Positions 58,765 through 64,000 of a stretch of DNA of 64,000 nucleotides are shown piece by piece. Each line of letters opens with the position of its first letter. The stretch's first letter is position 1. The position numbers were made by a program, and so were the translations under genes. This stretch comes from Phascolarctos cinereus (Eukaryota > Chordata > Mammalia > Diprotodontia > Phascolarctidae). The stretch spans positions 6,770,001-6,834,000 of the forward strand of contig NW_018343979.1 in the NCBI RefSeq assembly GCF_002099425.1. Direction: 5' to 3'. The notes below the pieces were generated by a model. The model saw only the letters and a list, made by a program, of their open reading frames with translations, ran no database searches and was not told where the DNA came from.

Positions 58765-58772
58765 CGTGGGAA
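58765..58772 (+). promoter_or_regulatory. RBPJ/CSL motif (5' leader or proximal promoter)
   Basis: CGTGGGAA followed by A is a perfect consensus RBPJ motif 177 bp upstream of the HEY2 start codon. Confidence 0.65.
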
Positions 58773-58948
58773 AGAGCAAACAGGAACAGACCGCTGCAGC
58801 CGCCTCCGTCGTGCCGCGCTCTCCAGGCTCTGCGCTACGCTGCAGACCCTCGAGGGGAGGGGTAGGGGGGAGAGGAGAAAAAGAAAAGCACCCGGGTGGG
58901 TATTTATTCCTCATTAGCCTGCCTTGTGCATCCCCCCGGTTCGCCAAG

Positions 58949-59031
58949 ATGAAGCGACCTTGTGAGGAAACTACCTCAGACAGCGACATGGATGAGACCA
59001 TAGACGTGGGAAGCGAAAACAATTACTCGGG
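58949..59031 (+). CDS. HEY2 exon 1, coding part
   Basis: Encodes residues 1-27 and two bases of codon 28 ([20 protein letters not shown] then GSENNYS). The donor is G|GTGAGT at 59032. Reading on into the intron gives TGA at once, so the frame ends exactly where the splice is needed. The acidic stretch is typical of HEY2. Confidence 0.97.
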
Positions 59032-61578
59032 GTGAGTGTGAGTAGCTCAGGTGGTGGGGAGACGAGGAGGGGATTCTTTCCATCGGGAGTTGTTCTAGGG
59101 TTGGCTGGAGCAGGGCAAAGAGAGATCCAGGTGGTCCCCTAACCTTTCAGCGTGGCCAAGGCTTTGTGGGAAACTCCTAGTGTGGGTGAGCATCTCTTGC
59201 GAAATCTCGGGGAGTATTTACCTCCCGGGCATCCTGGAGGAGACCAGAAAACTTGCCTGTGAAAGTATCCGCGCTTAGTTGAGTAGTGACGTTAGGGAGT
59301 TATATGGGGCATTGTATTGTTTTTGAGGACTTTGTGGTTTTTTAATCCTTTGGGGGTAGGGTGGAACACGAGGAAGGTGAGACGTTCTGTGGTTGTGGGA
59401 GATTTAATGAGCCATTGACTTCGAGGCGATGGATCACCTGTAGCTGTCATACCCCGTTGGTGACTTTGCAAAGGACTAGGTAAACTTCAGGTGTCCCAGC
59501 TCCTGAAGGTCCAGTCGGGAGCCCTTTCGAAAATGGGACTGTAGGAGCAAGAAAAACGAATGATTTCTTTTTTCTCTTTTCACCGAAGAGTTCAAAAGCG
59601 TTCACTGGAAATCTTGAGGCGATTTTATAATGTCCAGACTGGCTAGGTGGCGCTTTGTGGAATAAGCATATGTGACTGGCAATCCAGAAATAAAATGACC
59701 TTCTATTATAAGGGTGTTTTCGGGCATCATCGTTTTCACACGGGTATCAGCATGATTATTAGGACTGAAAAAGAGTTGGGTCATGTTAGTAGAAAACAAA
59801 TCACCACTTCACATGACAGAGTTAACCTGGCATTTTAGTGCCAATGCAGGTCAAGTTATAATTGCTTCTAATTAGCATTCCCAGGAGCTGTTAAATTATT
59901 TACTTTCAACTAAGTGTCATTCAGAGGTCAGGATTCTTGCCTTTTGGAAATTACTTTTCTTTGGTATTTTCACAGAAATCCAAACACCAAAAAGCCAAAG
60001 TTATTTGAAAAGTTTAAAAACTCTTCTGTCCCAGTAGTTTTCAAAGTGTGATCTGAGGACTCAGGGTCTTTGAGGTCAAAACTTCTTTCATAATAATGCA
60101 AGATATTTTAATGATATTTTAATTTCTAGCACAGCGTACATGGATATGTTTAAACCCGTATAAATAAAAGCTTTTGGGGTCTTCAGTAATTTTTGAGTAT
60201 ATAAGGGACTAAAAACTTTGAAAACTGCTATCTGTCTAATCTTGTTAAGTGTTTCCCAAAGTGCAGTATGTCATAGCTCAAAAACGAGGCTGATGGTGAA
60301 GAAGACATTGAAGAAAAGGAGGAATGTTTGAGACGGGAGTGAAAAGGAAGGAGCAGGGCTAGTTATAGTGGAATTCTAAGACAGGAAGCAGTTCTGACCA
60401 TCTTTTCTGAAAGGAAACAGCACAAATAACAAAAACAGCAAATTCATGAACATAAGTTGCGCATTATGACATCTTTGCACATTATGAAAAAAGAAGTGTC
60501 TTACTAATTAAGAGTGACTACAAAATGAATGAGACAGTGAATTCAAGATGCAGTTTCCAGACTACACTTTATAGGTAGGTTTAAACCTAGACTGTTTTTT
60601 TAAGACTGGAAGGTTTTCAACTACAAGTCTCAGATTCATTTTCAGAGTGAAGAAGATTTATCTGACCATTCCGCTTTAGTTTGATGCATGTGTGTTAATA
60701 ACTTATTTGATTCACAGTGTTCTGGAAGTTAGGTACATATTAAAGTTTAATTTTTCTTGTGCTAAGAAATAAAATAAGATAGCTTTTGTTTATTTTAATA
60801 ATTGGATCGAGTGACATATTACCAGAATGTGTCTGTTTGATAACAAGACTTTAATGTGACCTTTATTTTAAAATAGCCTTGCTTTTCCAGTGCCAGAGAA
60901 GGAAATGCCATCAGAGGTTAGCTGACTTTTGAAAAAAATCTAAGTGGAACTATGAAGTGTCTAAACCTACATACTTTTCACTAAGGCTTTCCATAATTGT
61001 TTCAGTGAGTTATAGGTAGAGGCTCAAAACAGTGTTTTCTTATGGCCTTGATGCCAAGACTATCCATTAAAAGATGTAATTCAAACCTAGAGAGAGAGAC
61101 CAGAAGGCCTAAAAAGCAAAATGTGGTAGAAGTGAAGGAAGAGTTAAGAATAAAGGACCAAACACTTAGGGGAGTAGTATAATCGCTGAATATTTAATAG
61201 GTGGCATCAGGTACTCACAAGGAACAATCATTGTGTTATGTAGCACCTGACACATTCTTACTGTTTTATAGGCAAAGTACGGGCTCTGTGATTCGATCAA
61301 ATTCTCCAACAACAACATCTCAGATTATGGCGAGAAAGAAAAGAAGAGGGGTATGTATACTGTTTTTCCCCCCCCTCTTTCTTTGATTTCATGAAATCAG
61401 TCTAACATGTAACTTTCTATCTTTCCACTATGTGTAATTTCACTATTCATGTATTCATAAACTTTCTTGTTTTGTTTTATTTCTTTTGGGACAGATTATA
61501 GAGAAAAGGCGTCGTGATCGGATAAATAACAGTTTATCTGAATTGAGAAGACTTGTGCCAACTGCTTTTGAAAAACAA
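58949..61578 (+). CDS. HEY2, exons 1-3 of a partial gene (residues 1-82)
   Basis: HEY2 is a bHLH-Orange transcriptional repressor, a direct Notch target acting in the nucleus in heart and vessel development. The exons join to give [10 protein letters not shown] through AFEKQ. This covers the acidic N-terminus (about 1-30), a Ser/Thr linker, the basic region (about 47-63, ending EKRRRDRIN) and helix 1 ([13 protein letters not shown]). Gly54 in RRGIIEKRR, replacing the HES proline, is the HEY hallmark; the N-terminus matches HEY2 rather than HEY1 or HEYL. From memory it differs from human at residues 12 (D for E), 32 (G for S) and 37 (S for L). Introns are 59032-61271 (phase 2), 61351-61494 (phase 0) and from 61579 (phase 0), all GT-AG. 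The start has A at -3. Helix 2, the Orange domain and the YRPW tail lie beyond the window. Confidence 0.97.
59005..59012 (+). promoter_or_regulatory. RBPJ/CSL motif inside HEY2 coding exon 1
   Basis: CGTGGGAA overlaps the codons for Asp19-Val20-Gly21-Ser22 (gac gtg gga agc). Whether RBPJ binds it is unknown; the protein sequence alone is conserved and could explain it. Confidence 0.4.
59165..59172 (+). promoter_or_regulatory. RBPJ/CSL motif in HEY2 intron 1
   Basis: TGTGGGAA followed by A is a good RBPJ motif 134 bp into intron 1, in the CpG-rich zone. Confidence 0.45.
59180..60030. other. HEY2 intron 1, 5' part
   Basis: Unique-looking sequence with no repeat or exon recognised. Intron 1 as a whole is 2240 bp. 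Confidence 0.6.
60033..60235 (+). mobile_element. hAT-like DNA transposon remnant in HEY2 intron 1
   Basis: Near-inverted ends 'cagtagttttcaaagtgtg' and 'actttgaaaactgct', with internal 'gaggtcaaaacttctttcat' and 'ataaataaaagcttttgggg'. A short, old, non-autonomous MER-type element. Confidence 0.7.
60240..61260. other. HEY2 intron 1, 3' part
   Basis: AT-rich; no repeat or additional exon recognised. Confidence 0.55.
61272..61350 (+). CDS. HEY2 exon 2
   Basis: 79 bp completing codon 28 and encoding residues 29-54 ([20 protein letters not shown] then RKKRRG). The acceptor is TTTTATAG|G and the donor GGG|GTATGT. It ends exactly with Gly54 of the basic region, the boundary used across HEY genes. 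Confidence 0.97.
61495..61578 (+). CDS. HEY2 exon 3
   Basis: 84 bp encoding residues 55-82 ([20 protein letters not shown] then VPTAFEKQ), the core of the basic region and helix 1. The acceptor is TTTGGGACAG|A and the donor CAA|GTAAGT. The next exon should start with GSAKLEKAEILQM in the loop and helix 2; I did not find it before 64000. Confidence 0.97.
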
Positions 61579-63200
61579 GTAAGTTGCTTTCCTCCCCTCT
61601 TAAAATTCGTGTATGTACGCTCTCACAAACACAGATTCTCTCATCTAGTAATGTGGGTTCTTGTTAAAGCTCATTAAAATAATAGTGTATGTGTCCTGAT
61701 CTGGCATAAAGCAGCCATTTCAATAAAATGCTTTGTTGTGGCAAAACTATTAAAAACATAATCCGTCATGAAGCCGAAAAACATTTCCATTCTTTTGCTT
61801 CTTTTTCCCTTAAGGGTAGGAGTGTTCATGCTTTCTCTGTTCTTTCTATGAATACCAGTAGTGGTTTTGTTTAAAAATGTGCTGCGTGCAGTATGCTTCA
61901 AAAAAGAATGAAATGTAAATTACACTTCTGTCTCAAATTGTGTTTTTTTATTTAAACACTTTTTCTTATTAAAAAAGACAGCAATCCCAGAAATAGTATA
62001 TCTAACCCACAATCTTAAAATATAAACTGATTTACCAAGCCATTTACTTTCATTTTAATGCCTTGTTATTAGCCTGTTTGATTTGAAGCATCCTTTTAAA
62101 AGTCTAGTATGGTCAAACTTGACCACATAATTAACCATTTCAGAATAGAAATACACCTTTAAAAAATAAACAGCCCTTTGCACAAGTAAGAAAGTAGAGA
62201 CCTGGTCAGTTTCAAAGCTGCTTGCTTCATGGCTCAAGAAAAAGTCGTATTTAAACTACCTATACAAATCTGCTGGCAGCACAGACACCAGAGAGCATCC
62301 TTCAAAGGACAGAAACATATGATGGAAATATTTTCAATTTAGTTCAAACAGGGTATGAGACAACAGTTATTTGTTCCATTTTATTGTTTACTTCATGAAC
62401 ACCACAAACATTATAATACAACCCCTACAAAGTCCTTGGAAAATACCCAGAAACTGCAATTTTGAGTTATTAGTCACTCTCAGTGAAACTACTTGTACCG
62501 TCTCTATGGAAAAGATTAACACTGAGAAAAAGTACAGCTTGTAATACCCTATTAATTATAACTCCTTAATGGGAGAAAAGTTCCCAAAAAGACACTTATT
62601 CTATATCTTGAGTCTTTCCATAAGGGGAAACATAATGTTAAAAAAGTAATTTTGATGAGGAATGCTTTGAATCCTTCTATGCTGTTATTAAAATATCAAT
62701 TATCAATGCTTTTTTAAAATGTTCTGATTACTGAAAGTCTGTCCACAGTTATTAGAATCACTTGGTTTAGGAATTTTTTTGGTTTGTTAGATTTTTCTTA
62801 AATATTGACTTAAAACAACTTAAGCTTTAAAAAACAAACCTCTGTTCTCTGGCAGTAAGTTATTATAAACACATGGGTCTCACATTTGCAGAGTTTGGTT
62901 ACCAAGAACAGAGAGTTAGAACTTGTCATAGTATGATTAGAAGAGTATTCTTTCATGGAAATAAGTGACTTGGGGACCCTCACTATGGACTGAGTTCTGG
63001 TACTATCCATTTAAAACAAGTAAAGCTTAGAAATCGAAACCAAATCTTAGCCTCTGTTTTGAAAACATAAGAATTTAATATGTTATACATTATCTATCCA
63101 GCTTTTGCTGGCAAGTCAAGCAGCCTTAAGAGATATCTGTGTGTTCCAGTGGCTTTTCATAGGTATCTTTACAAGGAAATAATTTCAACATTTTTAAATG
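61579..63200. other. HEY2 intron 3, 5' part
   Basis: AT-rich and largely repeat-free by eye. No frame matching HEY2 exon 4 is present. Runs of T and A are the only low-complexity features. Confidence 0.6.
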
Positions 63201-63204
63201 TCTG

Positions 63205-63290
63205 AGGTTCCTCTCTGAAGGAGCTCACAGTCTGATCAAGAGGACGCATATACAAATAAATAACCAAAGCAAAGCAAAATGGGAGAAAAA
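63205..63290 (-). mobile_element. L2 3' tail, inverted, in HEY2 intron 3
   Basis: 'gaaggagctcacagtctgat' and 'acgcatatacaaataaataa' resemble the inverted L2 end. Short and diverged. Confidence 0.5.
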
Positions 63291-63851
63291 GTATTTCTAA
63301 TTAAACTATGGAGAAACTATCGCAACCTTTAAAAAATGATTCAAAGGTCCTTAAGAATTTAAAATATTACCCAGATTAGAACTGAGTTTTCCTCTCATAT
63401 TTTGGATATTGATACACAGAGTGACACCTGCTGGTCAAAACTGAAAAGGGTTTTGTTTTGGGTTTTTTGGGTTTTTTGTTTTTCTTTCATCCAGGGAGGG
63501 ACTTTGCTGATAAGGAACTAATGGATTACTTTAATGGCAAAATCATTTTCCCTTTCAGAGCCTATTATTTTAAAAAATTCATTTTTGAGTTATTAAAGTC
63601 ATTAAGTCATTAAAATCATGTATACTTTGTATCGTATAATAATCGATAAGCCTGCAATATCCTATAATACTATTTTAACATCCAAAGTAAGACAAAGGAC
63701 ATTTTTTCCCAAGATAAAAAATAGATACAAAGCTTTTTATCCTATGCAACTGTACAGTTTTTAATTTGGTATTTTAATATGCATAAAAAATATATGACAC
63801 TGTCAATATAGCAGATTCTTTTTTTTTTTGCATTTCATGAGGTGATCTCTT

Positions 63852-64000
63852 TTTTTAAAAATTAATGTATTTCTTTTTAGTTTTCAACATTCACTTCCAT
63901 AATATTTTGAGTTCTGAATTTTCTCCCCCTCCCTCCCCTCCCTAAGATGGTATACAATCTGATACAGGCTCTACATATACATTCATATTAAACATGTTTT
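63852..64000 (-). mobile_element. L1 LINE 3' UTR, inverted, running off the window
   Basis: The + strand reads 'ttttcaacattcacttccat', 'attttctccccctccctccc' and 'acaatctgatacaggctcta', the reverse complement of the L1 3' UTR at 23260-23380. The element continues past 64000 inside HEY2 intron 3. Confidence 0.85.

Larger units (their letters stand above)
55900..59100. promoter_or_regulatory. CpG-rich promoter region of HEY2
   Basis: CpG dinucleotides, rare in the preceding 55 kb, are frequent here, with peaks at 55910-56110 and 58130-59040. The dense part directly precedes and covers HEY2 exon 1. No interspersed repeat is recognisable in the 3.2 kb, as expected for an unmethylated developmental promoter. 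The exact island edges would need a CpG observed/expected count. The transcription start site cannot be fixed from sequence alone. Confidence 0.75.

Noticed and set aside
58901-58908. TATTTATT as a TATA box
   Set aside because: It is only about 40 bp before the start codon, which would leave almost no 5' UTR. The CCAAT/GC region further upstream is a better core promoter.
58673-58948. Open frame continuous with HEY2 upstream of its ATG, suggesting an N-terminal extension
   Set aside because: There is no in-frame ATG in it; it begins with GTG. The known HEY2 start MKRPCEETT has a good context, so no extension is claimed.
58294-59022. 242-codon open frame on the minus strand opposite the HEY2 promoter and exon 1
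   Set aside because: Stop codons are rare in such GC-rich DNA. The frame is Pro/Ser/Gly-rich, has no domain, and overlaps exon 1 antisense with no sign of its own promoter or splice sites.
1-64000. CRISPR arrays, operons, prophage or other microbial systems
   Set aside because: The window is vertebrate DNA: spliced HEY2 exons, marsupial SINEs, LINEs and a processed pseudogene. The only spaced direct repeats are microsatellites and target-site duplications.

Overview
The window is vertebrate nuclear DNA from a marsupial. It holds the 5' part of one protein-coding gene, HEY2, on the + strand at the right end, preceded by about 58 kb of intergenic DNA. HEY2 exons 1-3 (58949-59031, 61272-61350, 61495-61578) encode residues 1-82: the acidic N-terminus, the basic region and helix 1 of the bHLH domain. 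The window ends inside intron 3. The marsupial assignment rests on many copies of a tRNA-derived SINE with the head GGGCAGCTAGGTGGC and a Lys-tRNA-like B box, on the longer MAR1-type SINE, and on marsupial-type L1 3' ends. I saw no copy of the abundant opossum SINE1 head, so an Australasian marsupial is more likely than Monodelphis; this is inference from remembered consensus sequences.

Layout. 1-15 kb: old MIR/THER1-like SINEs, L2 and CR1/L3 LINE pieces, younger SINEs, CA microsatellites and an identical 185-bp tandem duplication at 13829-14198. 15.1-18.4 kb: a repeat-poor stretch. 18.4-24 kb: two long antisense L2 copies, the second split by a hAT element that itself carries an L1. 25-35.5 kb: MIRs, hAT remnants, an L1 3' end and more antisense L2. 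36.2-37 kb: a solo LTR inside a SINE inside an L2 tail. 37.8-39.05 kb: a 5'-truncated processed pseudogene of SFPQ with a 14-bp target-site duplication. 39-52 kb: further SINE, MIR, L1, L2 and hAT remnants. 52-55.8 kb: repeat-poor DNA just upstream of the gene, with a 16-bp palindrome centred on an E-box. 55.9-59.1 kb: the CpG-rich promoter of HEY2. 59.0-64 kb: HEY2 exons 1-3 and introns.

Function. HEY2 is a Notch-induced bHLH-Orange repressor. Four RBPJ/CSL-type motifs lie within 740 bp around its start codon (one upstream on the - strand, one in the 5' leader, one inside coding exon 1, one in intron 1), and two HEY-type CACGCG boxes lie about 0.8 kb upstream. CCAAT boxes and a GC box lie between 58.56 and 58.64 kb. 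Apart from HEY2 and the SFPQ pseudogene I found no other gene, and no undescribed system. Repeat boundaries are approximate (often 10-30 bp) unless a target-site duplication fixed them, and family names were assigned from memory of consensus sequences.
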